Assembly (NCBI RefSeq): GCF_002007235.1
Contig: NZ_MUHW01000020.1
Span: forward strand, 19,133-83,132
Source: Oribacterium sp. C9
GTDB taxonomy: Bacteria > Bacillota > Clostridia > Lachnospirales > Lachnospiraceae
Length of the DNA stretch: 64,000 nt
Direction of reading: 5' to 3'
How positions within the stretch are numbered: the stretch's first letter is position 1; each line of letters opens with the position of its first letter. The position numbers were made by a program, and so were the translations under genes. The notes beneath the pieces are model-generated. The model was not told the DNA's origin, searched no databases, and saw only the letters and a program-made list of their open reading frames with translations. This document shows, piece after piece, positions 51,414 through 60,304 of the stretch.

Positions 51414-52454
51414 ATGGTTAGAATAGCTATAGATTGTATGGGCGGAGACAATGCGCCTTCCGCTATTGTAAAGGGTGCATTGGAGTCACTCAAAACCACA
51501 GCTGATACAAAGCTTTTTTTATTTGGTCCTGAAGAGAAGATAAAGCAGGAAATGTCTTACGCAAAGGCGCTGGGAATCGAAGACACCGAGCTTTCAGAAC
51601 GAGTTGTGATAGTAGATGCGCAGGAAGTCATCTCTCTTCATGAGGCTCCTGTACTGGCCATCCGCAGAAAGAAGGATTCCAGCATCGTAAAGGCACTTCA
51701 TTATATCAAGGATGGAGAAGCAGACGCATTTATCTCTGCAGGTTCAAGCGGTGCCGTACTGGCAGGCGGACAGCTCATAGTCGGCCGTGCCAAGGGCGTA
51801 CCACGTCCTCCATTCGGTGCACTGCTTCCCACAAGAACAGGCGTCACACTGCTTCTCGACAGTGGTGCCAATGTTGACTCAAAGCCTGACTGGCTGGTAC
51901 AGTACGCTAAGATGGGCACCATCTATATGCGTGAAGTCGTAGGTATCAAAAATCCTAAGGTAGGTCTCGTAAATGTCGGTGCCGAGGAAGAAAAGGGCAA
52001 CCAGCTCGTAAAGGAGACCATGCCTCTTCTTAAGGAAGTTAAGGACATCAATTTCATCGGTTCCTGCGAGGCAAGAGACATTGCCCTCGGAGCATGTGAT
52101 GTTGTCATCTGCGACGCTTTCGTAGGAAACTGCGTACTCAAGATGTATGAGGGTGTTGGCAAGATGTTCATGAGCGAGCTCAAAACAGCCATCAAGTCAG
52201 GACCTCTGACTCTTATCGGCGGTGCGCTCTTAAAAGGCGCTCTCAAAAAGACTCTCGGACGCTTTGATGCAAAGCAGTACGGCGGTGCACCGGTACTCGG
52301 TCTCAAAGGACTCGTAGTAAAGGTTCACGGAAACACAGACGGCCGTGAGATCAAGCATGCGGTTCAGCAGTGCTATGATTTCGTAAAGGCTGACGCGGTA
52401 AACAAGATCGCAGAGAGCATCGAGGCAGAACAGGCAAAAGAAGCTGCAGAATGA
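51414..52454 (+). CDS. plsX: Phosphate acyltransferase PlsX
   Basis: PlsX turns acyl-ACP and phosphate into acyl-phosphate, the first step of phosphatidic acid synthesis in most bacteria. RIAIDCMGGDNAP starts the protein, with ISAGSSGAVLAGG and LLDSGANVDSKP later. At 346 residues it is normal. The start ATG at 51414 is seven bases after GGAG. acpP follows by 45 bases, fitting its acyl-ACP substrate. Confidence 0.95.
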   Translation: MVRIAIDCMGGDNAPSAIVKGALESLKTTADTKLFLFGPEEKIKQEMSYAKALGIEDTELSERVVIVDAQEVISLHEAPVLAIRRKKDSSIVKALHYIKDGEADAFISAGSSGAVLAGGQLIVGRAKGVPRPPFGALLPTRTGVTLLLDSGANVDSKPDWLVQYAKMGTIYMREVVGIKNPKVGLVNVGAEEEKGNQLVKETMPLLKEVKDINFIGSCEARDIALGACDVVICDAFVGNCVLKMYEGVGKMFMSELKTAIKSGPLTLIGGALLKGALKKTLGRFDAKQYGGAPVLGLKGLVVKVHGNTDGREIKHAVQQCYDFVKADAVNKIAESIEAEQAKEAAE

Positions 52455-52499
52455 TCAGCCACTTCAGCTGAAGGGCTTTATATGAAAAGAGGAAAAACA

Positions 52500-52733
52500 A
52501 TGGAATTTGAAAAGTTAAAGCAGATTATCACAAACGAGGTTTCCCATGTGGATGCCGACAAGATCACACCGGACGCAAAGTTCGTAGATGATCTCGAGAT
52601 GGATTCCCTCGACGTCGTTCAGGTAGTTATGGCTATCGAGAGCGAGTTCGGAATCGAGGTTCCTGATGATGCCGCAGAGCATCTCGTAACTGTTCAGGAT
52701 GCAGTTGACGCCATCAAAAAGGCAGTAAACTAA
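52500..52733 (+). CDS. acpP: Acyl carrier protein
   Basis: A 77-residue acidic helical protein. The serine for 4'-phosphopantetheine is in LEMDSLDVVQ near residue 36. It carries growing fatty acyl chains. The start ATG follows AGAGGAAAAACA; a longer in-frame start at 52482 overlaps the Shine-Dalgarno. It sits between plsX and rnc as in many Firmicutes. Confidence 0.95.
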   Translation: MEFEKLKQIITNEVSHVDADKITPDAKFVDDLEMDSLDVVQVVMAIESEFGIEVPDDAAEHLVTVQDAVDAIKKAVN

Positions 52734-52768
52734 AATCATACCGATACATATCTTTTCAAAATATAGCT

Positions 52769-52892
52769 GGGTCAAGAAGTCTGAAGATATTGATTGTATA
52801 GGTCCCATTATATGAATCCCGGGGACAAATCACAAATATAAAGGGTAGTTGATGTAAACTCTCAACACACTGTAATTCAGACCTTTTGACCC
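52769..52892 (+). promoter_or_regulatory. Long stem-loop leader upstream of rnc
   Basis: GGGTCAAGAAGTCTGAA (52769-52785) pairs with TTCAGACCTTTTGACCC (52876-52892): 15 Watson-Crick pairs, one wobble and one mismatch. Between them are hairpins GTCCC/GGGAC and GTTGA/TCAAC. Together they suggest a three-way junction 26 bases before the rnc start. Because RNase III cuts double-stranded RNA, this may be an autoregulatory site. Confidence 0.55.
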
Positions 52893-52918
52893 TTGTACTA
52901 TCTTTTACAGGAGGACAA

Positions 52919-53626
52919 ATGGAAGAAAATTTAGACAAGCTGCAGGATGCTTTAGGTTATCACTTCAACGATGTTGGACTTTTGAGACATGCTCTCACTC
53001 ATCCATCCTTCAGCAATGAAAACGGTGAACCAAAGGAAGCCTCTAACCAGAGACTCGAGTTTTTAGGAGACGCGGTTCTGGAGCTCATCTCAAGCGTATT
53101 TCTTTTTAATCGCACACCTGTACTTCAGGAGGGTGTCATGACCAAGGTTCGCGCCGCGCTGGTATGTGAGCCAACATTGGCAGAAGCTGCCCGCAAGGTA
53201 AATCTTGGTGATTACATCATTTTAGGTAAGGGTGAAGCAAGAGAAGGCATAAACAATCGCGATTCTGTTATTTCGGATGCATTTGAGTCTGTAATAGGCG
53301 CCATGTATCTGGACGGCGGACTGGAGCCGGCAGAGAGGTTCGTAAAGACCTTCGTGCTCTCGGATATCGAGAACACAGGACTTTACAGAGATGCGAAGAC
53401 TGTTCTTCAGGAATATGTTTCACAGAATAAGATGGAACTTGAGTACAGAGTCATAGAGGAATCAGGTCCATGTCACGACAGATTCTACCGTGTACAGGCC
53501 ATACTCAACGACAAGGAGTACGGTATCGGTGAAGGTTCCAGCAAGAAAAAGAGTGAGCAGGGTGCTGCTTACCAGACATTAAAGCAGATTAAGGCGGAAA
53601 CCGGATATGTATTTAAAATCTATTGA
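52919..53626 (+). CDS. rnc: Ribonuclease III
   Basis: A double-strand-specific RNase for rRNA and mRNA processing. The catalytic signature QRLEFLGDAVLELI and the downstream DAFESVIGAMYLDGG supply the acidic metal ligands. A dsRNA-binding domain closes the protein (GSSKKKSEQGAAYQTL). It has 235 residues. AGGAGG lies six bases before the ATG. The end overlaps smc by 20 bases. Confidence 0.95.
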   Translation: MEENLDKLQDALGYHFNDVGLLRHALTHPSFSNENGEPKEASNQRLEFLGDAVLELISSVFLFNRTPVLQEGVMTKVRAALVCEPTLAEAARKVNLGDYIILGKGEAREGINNRDSVISDAFESVIGAMYLDGGLEPAERFVKTFVLSDIENTGLYRDAKTVLQEYVSQNKMELEYRVIEESGPCHDRFYRVQAILNDKEYGIGEGSSKKKSEQGAAYQTLKQIKAETGYVFKIY

Positions 53627-56600
53627 AATTCAGGGCTTTAAGTCCTTTGCCAACAAGACTGTCCTTGATTTCAGTAAGGGAGTCACCGGCATAGTAGGAC
53701 CTAACGGTTCCGGAAAATCCAATATCTCCGATGCGGTTCGCTGGGTTCTCGGTGAGCAGAAGGTAAAGCAGCTTCGTGGATCCTCCATGCAGGACGTTAT
53801 CTTCGCAGGTACACAGCTGAGACGTCCTCAAAGCTCTGCCTTCGTAGCCATAACTCTCGACAACTCAGACAGACTTCTGAATATCGATTACGACACAGTT
53901 ACTGTCTCCAGACGTTTGTACCGTTCCGGAGAATCAGAATACATGCTGAACGGCACAGAATGCCGACTTAAAGACGTTAACGAGCTCTTCTATGATACCG
54001 GTATCGGTAAAGACGGATACAGTATCATCGGTCAGGGTCAGGTCGAAAAGATCCTTTCCGGAAAGCCTGAGGAGCGCCGTGACCTTTTCGACGAAGCCGT
54101 TGGTATCGTAAAATTCAAGCGCCGTAAGGCTCTCGCCGAAAAGAAGCTCTCTGATGAGCAGGCAAACCTCACCCGTGTAACCGATATCCTGAACGAGCTG
54201 GAACGTCAGGTTGGACCTCTCAAAAAGCAATCCGACGAGGCGAGACAGTATCTCTCCATACGTGATGAGCTCGTCAATGCTGACTCAAATCTCTTCATCC
54301 GCGACATGGACGAAACCTTCAAGGGTCTCGATTCTGTCAATGAAAACCAAAGCACCGTGAACGACGAGCTGGACGCTGTTAAAAAGGAATCTGAAGAGCT
54401 GAACGGAAAGTACACCGAGATCGAAGAGAAGATAAGAGCTCTCGATTCTGAACTCAGCAAGGCTAAGGACGACATCAACAAATCAGACCTCCTGAAGACA
54501 AATCTCCAGGGTCAGATCGGCGTTTTAAACGAGCAGATAAACACAGAAAAGAACAATGCCCTTCATTATACCCAGCGTATCAATGCTTTACAGAAGGACA
54601 TGTTCGACCGTATCTCACAGATCGAGGATAACTTAAGCCTCCTCAAGTGGATCAAGGAACAGATAAGCTTCATAAAGAACAACAAGGCCGGCACAGACGA
54701 GATGATGGAGAACATCGAGCTGGATCTCGAGATGATAAACTCCACCATGGATGAGACAGAACTCACGGTTTCTTCCTGCATGGGCCCGGATTTCCAGCTT
54801 GAGGACCGCCCCGTAAAGGAGTCTGAAAAGGCGACCAACATAAAGAGCGACGATTTCCTCGGAAATATCGAGGTACAGCGTAAAGAACTGGAAAGGATCA
54901 ATGCACGTCTCGAAGAGGTAAAGCAGCTTATAGCATCGGATTCTGAACTTGTCACGAAGCTTTCTGATGTGAATCAGCAGCTTCGTGATCAGATAACCCA
55001 CAAGACCCGTGAGCACGATAATCAGAAGAACCGTCTCGAGACCCTCCGTAACCTTGCAGAACGTTATGAGGGATATGGAAATGCCATCAAGATGGTCATG
55101 GACAGACGTGATCAGGAGCATGGGATCCTCGGAGTTGTTGCAGACCTTATCGAAGTACCCAAGGATTATGAAACCGCCATCGAGACAGCTCTCGGCGGCT
55201 CCATACAGAACGTGGTTACCGAGGACGAGATCACTGCGAAGAACATGGTTCAGTACCTGAAGCAGCACCGTTACGGACGTGCAACCTTCCTCCCGCTCAC
55301 AAACATTCGCGGAAAGCGTGATGAAAACTGCGAACGTGCAGTTTCCGAGAAGGGTGCCATCGGTCTCGGCTGTGACCTAATTAAATTTGACGTGAAGTAC
55401 AAGACTCTTTCAGAGTACCTTCTCGGTCGTGTTCTTGTGGTCAACAACATTGAGACAGCATTGCAGATTCAGAGAAAATACCATCAGAGTCTCCGTATAG
55501 TCACTCTGGAAGGTGACCTCTTGAATCCGGGAGGATCCATCTCCGGTGGTTCTTTCAGGAACAACTCAAACCTCATGGGACGTAAGCGAGAGCTGGAAGA
55601 GATAGAGGAGCACATCCTTTCTTCACAGAAGGCTATAGAAGAGCTGAAGAGAAAGCTTTCAGATTCGGAAAGCAAGCGCGCCATCGCAAAGGCATCTGTA
55701 GAATCACACCGTCAGGAGATAGAAAAGCTCACTCTGGAGCAGAACACTCAGACCATGGCTATAGCTTCACAGATCAATGTTGAGTATTCATCTCTTTCGA
55801 CCCGTACGGATTTCGTTACCGAGAATCTTCACAGACTGAATTCCGAACTCGAGACCATCACCACAGAAAAGGGTGAGATGGAAGACTCTCAGCAGAACTC
55901 AGACAGTGTTCTCCAGGGCAAGGCCGACAAGATCAGTGAACTCGAGGCCCTCATCCGGAATGCCGATGCCGCTTCTCAGGAGCTTAACGAGAAAATGGCG
56001 AGAGACGAGGAGAGTAAGGCAAAGCTCCTCGAGGAACGTAAGTCCTTCTTCCAGAAGAAGGATGAGATCTCTGTACGACTTCTCGATATGGAGAAGGAGT
56101 CCATGCGTGTACAGAACAAGAGGGAGAAGCTTGATGAGAAGATCGACAAGCTCACCACCTATATGTACGACGAGTACGGTCTCACCTACGAAGAAGCAAA
56201 AAAACGTTATTCTGACGAATATAAGAATACAAACGAGGTTCGTACCCTGGTCAACCAGTTGAAGGGACAGTTAAAGGCTCTTGGTCCCGTCAACCTCGAT
56301 GCTATCGAGCAGTACAAGGAAGTATCTGAAAGATACGAATTCCTGAACAACCAGTATCTGGATCTCACAGAGTCCGAGAAATCCCTCAACGAGATCATCG
56401 AAGAGCTGGATCAGGGTATGCGTAAGCAGTTCAATGAGAACTTCAAGCTTATTCAGGAGCAGTTCAACAAGACCTTCAAGATCCTTTTCGGAGGCGGTCA
56501 GGGAAGACTCGAGCTCGACACCGAGGACCCGGATGTACTTACTACATCCATTTCCATCATCGCAGAGCCACCGGGAAAGAAGCTTCAGAATATGATGCAG

Positions 56601-56891
56601 CTGTCCGGTGGAGAAAAGGCTCTTACAGCCATCGCCCTGCTTTTTGCCATCCAGAACCTGAAGCCTTCACCATTCTGTCTTCTGGACGAGATCGAGGCGG
56701 CACTTGATGACTCGAACGTTACCCGTTTTGCAGAGTATCTCCATACTCTCATCCAGACTCAGTTCATAGTCATCACTCACCGTAGAGGCACCATGGAGAA
56801 TGCTGACAGACTGTTCGGTATCACCATGCAGGAAAAGGGTGTATCCACCCTGGTTTCAGTTGATCTCGTACAGGATCAGCTTGATGCATAA
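53607..56891 (+). CDS. smc: Chromosome segregation protein SMC (short-armed)
   Basis: A condensin ATPase that organises and separates chromosomes. Walker A is GPNGSGKSNISDAVRW near residue 33. The hinge covers about 490-645, the signature LSGGEKALTAIALLFAI is near 997, and Walker B is CLLDEIEAALDD. The arms are coiled coils. At 1094 residues it is about 90 shorter than typical bacterial SMC (about 1180). The N-terminal arm carries a Pro/Cys/Gly break (SSCMGPDFQLEDRP near 389). It overlaps rnc and is followed by ftsY, the usual order. Confidence 0.95.
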   Translation: MYLKSIEIQGFKSFANKTVLDFSKGVTGIVGPNGSGKSNISDAVRWVLGEQKVKQLRGSSMQDVIFAGTQLRRPQSSAFVAITLDNSDRLLNIDYDTVTVSRRLYRSGESEYMLNGTECRLKDVNELFYDTGIGKDGYSIIGQGQVEKILSGKPEERRDLFDEAVGIVKFKRRKALAEKKLSDEQANLTRVTDILNELERQVGPLKKQSDEARQYLSIRDELVNADSNLFIRDMDETFKGLDSVNENQSTVNDELDAVKKESEELNGKYTEIEEKIRALDSELSKAKDDINKSDLLKTNLQGQIGVLNEQINTEKNNALHYTQRINALQKDMFDRISQIEDNLSLLKWIKEQISFIKNNKAGTDEMMENIELDLEMINSTMDETELTVSSCMGPDFQLEDRPVKESEKATNIKSDDFLGNIEVQRKELERINARLEEVKQLIASDSELVTKLSDVNQQLRDQITHKTREHDNQKNRLETLRNLAERYEGYGNAIKMVMDRRDQEHGILGVVADLIEVPKDYETAIETALGGSIQNVVTEDEITAKNMVQYLKQHRYGRATFLPLTNIRGKRDENCERAVSEKGAIGLGCDLIKFDVKYKTLSEYLLGRVLVVNNIETALQIQRKYHQSLRIVTLEGDLLNPGGSISGGSFRNNSNLMGRKRELEEIEEHILSSQKAIEELKRKLSDSESKRAIAKASVESHRQEIEKLTLEQNTQTMAIASQINVEYSSLSTRTDFVTENLHRLNSELETITTEKGEMEDSQQNSDSVLQGKADKISELEALIRNADAASQELNEKMARDEESKAKLLEERKSFFQKKDEISVRLLDMEKESMRVQNKREKLDEKIDKLTTYMYDEYGLTYEEAKKRYSDEYKNTNEVRTLVNQLKGQLKALGPVNLDAIEQYKEVSERYEFLNNQYLDLTESEKSLNEIIEELDQGMRKQFNENFKLIQEQFNKTFKILFGGGQGRLELDTEDPDVLTTSISIIAEPPGKKLQNMMQLSGGEKALTAIALLFAIQNLKPSPFCLLDEIEAALDDSNVTRFAEYLHTLIQTQFIVITHRRGTMENADRLFGITMQEKGVSTLVSVDLVQDQLDA

Positions 56892-56927
56892 GGACGCTTT
56901 AGCGGCCTGATAGTGCGGAATGGGGGC

Positions 56928-56946
56928 GAATCGCGTAAAGCGATTC
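56928..56946 (+). other. Hairpin between smc and ftsY
   Basis: GAATCGC-GTAAA-GCGATTC is a clean 7-bp stem without T-tract, 48 bases before the ftsY start. Confidence 0.4.
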
Positions 56947-56993
56947 CATATCGACTTTTGATACTCATATCTCAAAATAAAGGAGTGCCCTAT

Positions 56994-57866
56994 ATGGCAA
57001 ATTTCTTTTCCAAACTTATAAACAACATCTTCCAGTCCAACGAAGTGGCAGACGATGCCTTCTATGAGGATCTGGAGGATGCCATGATCATGTCCGATGT
57101 GGGTGTCACCACCACACTTAAGGTCATCGATGCAGTAAAAACAGAAGCTGCCCGTCAGGGCGTAAACACCACCAGGGAGATAAAGAAGATCCTGAGAGAT
57201 TATCTTTACGAGCTCATGCGTGTGGATGATTCCTACTACGATTTCGAAAAGCAGAAAAGCATCATTTCCGTCATCGGTGTAAACGGTGTCGGAAAGACCA
57301 CTTCCATCGGAAAGATGGCTAAGAACTTCAAGGATCAGGGAAAGCGCGTCATCCTCGCTGCCGCCGACACCTTCAGAGCAGGTGCCATAGAGCAGCTTAA
57401 GGAATGGGGAAACCGCACAGACGTTGACGTCATAGCACAGAAGGAGGGTTCCGACCCTGCGGCTGTAGTATTCGACGCCCTTCAGTCCTTCAAGTCAAAG
57501 AACGCCGACCTTCTCATCATCGATACAGCAGGAAGACTTCATAATAAGAAGAATCTCATGAACGAGCTGGGTAAGATAAACCGTATCATCGACAAGGAAT
57601 TTGCCGAGGGATACAGAGAGACTCTCGTGGTCCTCGATGCCACAACCGGTCAGAACGCCATGTCTCAGGCACAGATCTTCAAGGATGCCTGCGAAGTCAC
57701 CGGAATCATCCTCACAAAGATGGACGGAACCGCAAAGGGCGGAATAGCTCTCGCAGTACAGTCAGAGCTGGGACTCCCTGTAAAATACATCGGCGTCGGT
57801 GAAAAGGCTTCGGATCTGAGACGCTTTGACTCAAAGGAATACGTAGATTCTATTTTCGAGAGTTGA
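56994..57866 (+). CDS. ftsY: Signal recognition particle receptor FtsY
   Basis: The SRP receptor GTPase, membrane-associated. It has only the NG domains: N domain residues 1-75, then GVNGVGKTTSIGKMA near 95, DTAGRLHNKKNLM and TKMDGTAKGG. The acidic A domain is missing, which is normal for Gram-positives. The ATG at 56994 is set by AAAGGAG; the frame is open upstream but has no homology. The SRP partner ffh follows after ylxM. Confidence 0.94.
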   Translation: MANFFSKLINNIFQSNEVADDAFYEDLEDAMIMSDVGVTTTLKVIDAVKTEAARQGVNTTREIKKILRDYLYELMRVDDSYYDFEKQKSIISVIGVNGVGKTTSIGKMAKNFKDQGKRVILAAADTFRAGAIEQLKEWGNRTDVDVIAQKEGSDPAAVVFDALQSFKSKNADLLIIDTAGRLHNKKNLMNELGKINRIIDKEFAEGYRETLVVLDATTGQNAMSQAQIFKDACEVTGIILTKMDGTAKGGIALAVQSELGLPVKYIGVGEKASDLRRFDSKEYVDSIFES

Positions 57867-57903
57867 CAAAACTACTAAAATACAGACAATGTCAGGACGT
57901 GCG

Positions 57904-57942
57904 CCGGACTGTCAACAAAAAGTGTTGACAGTCCGGTTTTTT
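57904..57942 (+). terminator. Terminator of ftsY whose 3' arm contains a promoter -35
   Basis: The 13-bp perfect stem CCGGACTGTCAAC/GTTGACAGTCCGG is followed by TTTTTT. The 3' arm includes TTGACA (57925-57930), used by the ylxM promoter. Confidence 0.9.
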
Positions 57943-57952
57943 ATGTTATACT
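57925..57952 (+). promoter_or_regulatory. Promoter of ylxM-ffh
   Basis: TTGACA, 16 bases, then TATACT. The -35 lies inside the preceding terminator stem. Start of transcription is expected near 57959. Confidence 0.7.
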
Positions 57953-57976
57953 AGCAAAGGTTTGAGGGAGAACTCT

Positions 57977-58291
57977 ATGGATGATTTTGTAGTACGCGGC
58001 AATCTTTATGAGCTTTACGGCGGATTGCTTAATGAAAACCAAAGAAAAGTTTATGAGTACCACGTAATAGACGACATGAGTTTCACTGAGATCGGCGAAG
58101 AGATGGGCACCTCCAGACAGGCTGCTCAGGAGCTTTTCCGAAGAGCTGACAAAAAGCTCAAGGATACAGAAGACACTCTTGGACTTCAATCGAAGCTTAT
58201 CAATATACGCGAGAGAGCCGTAAAGATTCTCGAGCACACAGAAGATAATGTAATCCAGAAACTTGCAGGAGAAATCATAGATGGCGTTTGA
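57977..58291 (+). CDS. ylxM: YlxM/p13-like SRP-associated helix-turn-helix protein
   Basis: A 104-residue helical protein of the YlxM family (GGLLNENQRKVYEYHVIDDMSFTEIGEEMGTSRQAAQELFRRADKK), with a sigma-70 region 4-like helix-turn-helix. It binds SRP in streptococci and is usually cotranscribed with ffh. The ATG at 57977 follows GAGGGAG by six bases. It overlaps ffh by 11 bases. Confidence 0.92.
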   Translation: MDDFVVRGNLYELYGGLLNENQRKVYEYHVIDDMSFTEIGEEMGTSRQAAQELFRRADKKLKDTEDTLGLQSKLINIRERAVKILEHTEDNVIQKLAGEIIDGV

Positions 58292-59678
58292 AAATCTGAC
58301 AGACAGATTAACCAATATATTTTCCAATCTCGGACATAAGGGAAAACTTACTGAGGACGATGTAACCCAGGCTCTCCGTGAAGTACGTATGGCACTTCTT
58401 GAAGCCGATGTTAACTTCAAGCTCGTGAAGGACTTCATTGCCAGAGTTAAGGAAAAGGCGATCGGAGAAGAGATCCTCAACAGTCTTACTCCGGCTCAGA
58501 CCGTTGTAAAGATAGTAAACGAAGAGCTCACTGCTATGATGGGTTCCGAGACCACTGAGATCGTACTTAAACCGGCAGGCGAGATCAGCATCATCATGAT
58601 GGTAGGTCTTCAGGGTGCCGGTAAAACAACCACCGCAGCAAAGCTTGCAGGAAAGTTCAAGTCAAAGGGACGTACACCTGTGCTTGTAGCCTGTGATATC
58701 TACAGACCGGCTGCCATTGACCAGTTAAGAGTCAATGCTGAAAAGGTGGGAGTTCCTTTCTTCTCACTGGGTGACAAGATCAGTCCTGTAGAGATCGCAA
58801 GAAAAGCTATCGAAGAGGCTAAAGAGAAACATTACAATGTTGTTATCCTCGATACTGCAGGTCGTTTACAGATAGATGAAAAGCTCATGGACGAGCTTGA
58901 AAACATCAAAAAGACAGTTCCGGTTCAGTGGACAGTACTTACCGTTGACGCCATGACAGGTCAGGAAGCTGTCAATGTGGCAGAGACATTTGCAGACAAG
59001 GTCGGTATCGACGGAGTCATCCTCACCAAGTGTGACGGTGATACCAGAGGCGGTGCTGCACTTTCCATAAAGGCCATGACCGGAAAGCCTATCCTTTACT
59101 TAGGTATGGGCGAAAAGCTGGATGATCTCGAGCAGTTCTATCCGGACCGTATGGCAGGACGTATCCTCGGAATGGGTGATGTACTTTCTCTTATCGAGAA
59201 GGTCGAGAAGAACATGGATCAGGAGAAGAGCCGTGAATCCATGGGCAAGCTCACCAGAGGAAAGTTCGATTATAACGACTTCATGGATCAGATGGATCAG
59301 ATGTCAAAGCTCGGCGGCTTGGGCGGAATCCTGAAGATGCTTCCGGGTCTTTCCGGTCTCGGTGACATCGACATGGACGACACCGAAAAGCAGCTCAAAA
59401 AGGTTCGCGCCATGATCCAGTCCATGACTGCGAAGGAACGCGCCAATCCGGATCTCATCAATCCGTCCAGAAAACGTCGTATCGCTAACGGCGCAGGAGT
59501 TGACATAGCTGAAGTAAATCGTCTTGTTAAGCAGTTTGAACAGATGCGCAAGATGATGAAGCAGTTCGGCGGTGCTATGCGAAGCAAGCATGGTCGCGGC
59601 GCTTTCGGAGGCTTAGGCGGCTTCGGAGGACTGGGAAATCTCGGCGGTTTAGGCCGCGGCGGAAGATTCCCGTTTTAA
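58281..59678 (+). CDS. ffh: Signal recognition particle protein Ffh
   Basis: The SRP54 homologue that delivers nascent membrane proteins to FtsY. The GTPase motifs are GLQGAGKTTTAAKLA near residue 110, DTAGRLQ and TKCDGDTRGG. The C-terminal M domain is methionine-rich (MDQMDQMSKLGG, QFEQMRKMMKQFGGAM), and the protein ends in a Gly/Phe/Leu-rich tail (GGLGGFGGLGNLGGLG). At 465 residues it is slightly longer than average because of that tail. Confidence 0.96.
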   Translation: MAFENLTDRLTNIFSNLGHKGKLTEDDVTQALREVRMALLEADVNFKLVKDFIARVKEKAIGEEILNSLTPAQTVVKIVNEELTAMMGSETTEIVLKPAGEISIIMMVGLQGAGKTTTAAKLAGKFKSKGRTPVLVACDIYRPAAIDQLRVNAEKVGVPFFSLGDKISPVEIARKAIEEAKEKHYNVVILDTAGRLQIDEKLMDELENIKKTVPVQWTVLTVDAMTGQEAVNVAETFADKVGIDGVILTKCDGDTRGGAALSIKAMTGKPILYLGMGEKLDDLEQFYPDRMAGRILGMGDVLSLIEKVEKNMDQEKSRESMGKLTRGKFDYNDFMDQMDQMSKLGGLGGILKMLPGLSGLGDIDMDDTEKQLKKVRAMIQSMTAKERANPDLINPSRKRRIANGAGVDIAEVNRLVKQFEQMRKMMKQFGGAMRSKHGRGAFGGLGGFGGLGNLGGLGRGGRFPF

Positions 59679-59757
59679 CAGAAACACACCGGATTAATCA
59701 GTAATCAAACTGTTAATCATATATAATTATTATTTTTAGAAAATAGGAGAAAACACC

Positions 59758-59997
59758 ATGTTAAAGATCAGATTAAGAAGAATGGGTCAGATTCACGCAC
59801 CATACTACAGAGTAATCGTTGCTGATTCAAGAGCACCAAGAAACGGAAGATTCATCGAGGAGATCGGTACATACAACCCATGTGTTGAGCCATCAGAGAT
59901 CAAGATCGATGCTGAGAAGGCAAAGCAGTGGATTTCAAACGGTGCTCAGCCAACTGAGTCTGTAGCAAAGCTTCTTAAGAGAGCCGGAATCAACTAA
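59758..59997 (+). CDS. rpsP: 30S ribosomal protein S16
   Basis: A 79-residue protein. [35 protein letters not shown] is diagnostic in its RRMG and ADSRAPRNG parts. It binds 16S rRNA early in 30S assembly. TAGGAG precedes the ATG. Highly biased codons. It heads the rpsP-khpA-rimM-trmD-rplS group. Confidence 0.97.
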   Translation: MLKIRLRRMGQIHAPYYRVIVADSRAPRNGRFIEEIGTYNPCVEPSEIKIDAEKAKQWISNGAQPTESVAKLLKRAGIN

Positions 59998-60016
59998 TCC
60001 GCCGAGAGGAGACCTT

Positions 60017-60244
60017 ATGAAGGAATTACTCGAAACTATTGCCAGGGCCCTTGTTCAGAATCCTGATGACGTTCAGGTCACCGAGGAGAACAGGGATGGT
60101 GAGATCGTCCTGACCCTTTCTGTGAATGAGCAGGATATGGGTAAAGTCATCGGACGTTCAGGTCGTATCGCAAAGGCAATCCGTTCTGTTATGTCTGCTG
60201 CCGCAAGCAAGGCATCGGTCAAGGTATCCGTAGATATTAAGTAA
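60017..60244 (+). CDS. khpA: KH-domain RNA-binding protein KhpA
   Basis: A 75-residue single KH domain protein. GKVIGRSGRIAKAIRS carries the GxxG loop. It is conserved between rpsP and rimM in Firmicutes and forms a complex with KhpB in Streptococcus, where it affects cell elongation and RNA. Shine-Dalgarno GAGAGGAG precedes the ATG. Confidence 0.93.
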   Translation: MKELLETIARALVQNPDDVQVTEENRDGEIVLTLSVNEQDMGKVIGRSGRIAKAIRSVMSAAASKASVKVSVDIK

Positions 60245-60252
60245 GAGTAATT

Positions 60253-60288
60253 ACTCAGTATAGTTTCTACTATGCTGAGTATTTATTT
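60253..60288 (+). terminator. Terminator-like hairpin between khpA and rimM
   Basis: ACTCAGTATAG pairs with CTATGCTGAGT (one wobble), then ATTTATTT. It probably causes only partial termination within the operon. Confidence 0.6.
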
Positions 60289-60304
60289 ATAGTAAGGAAA
60301 AAAT

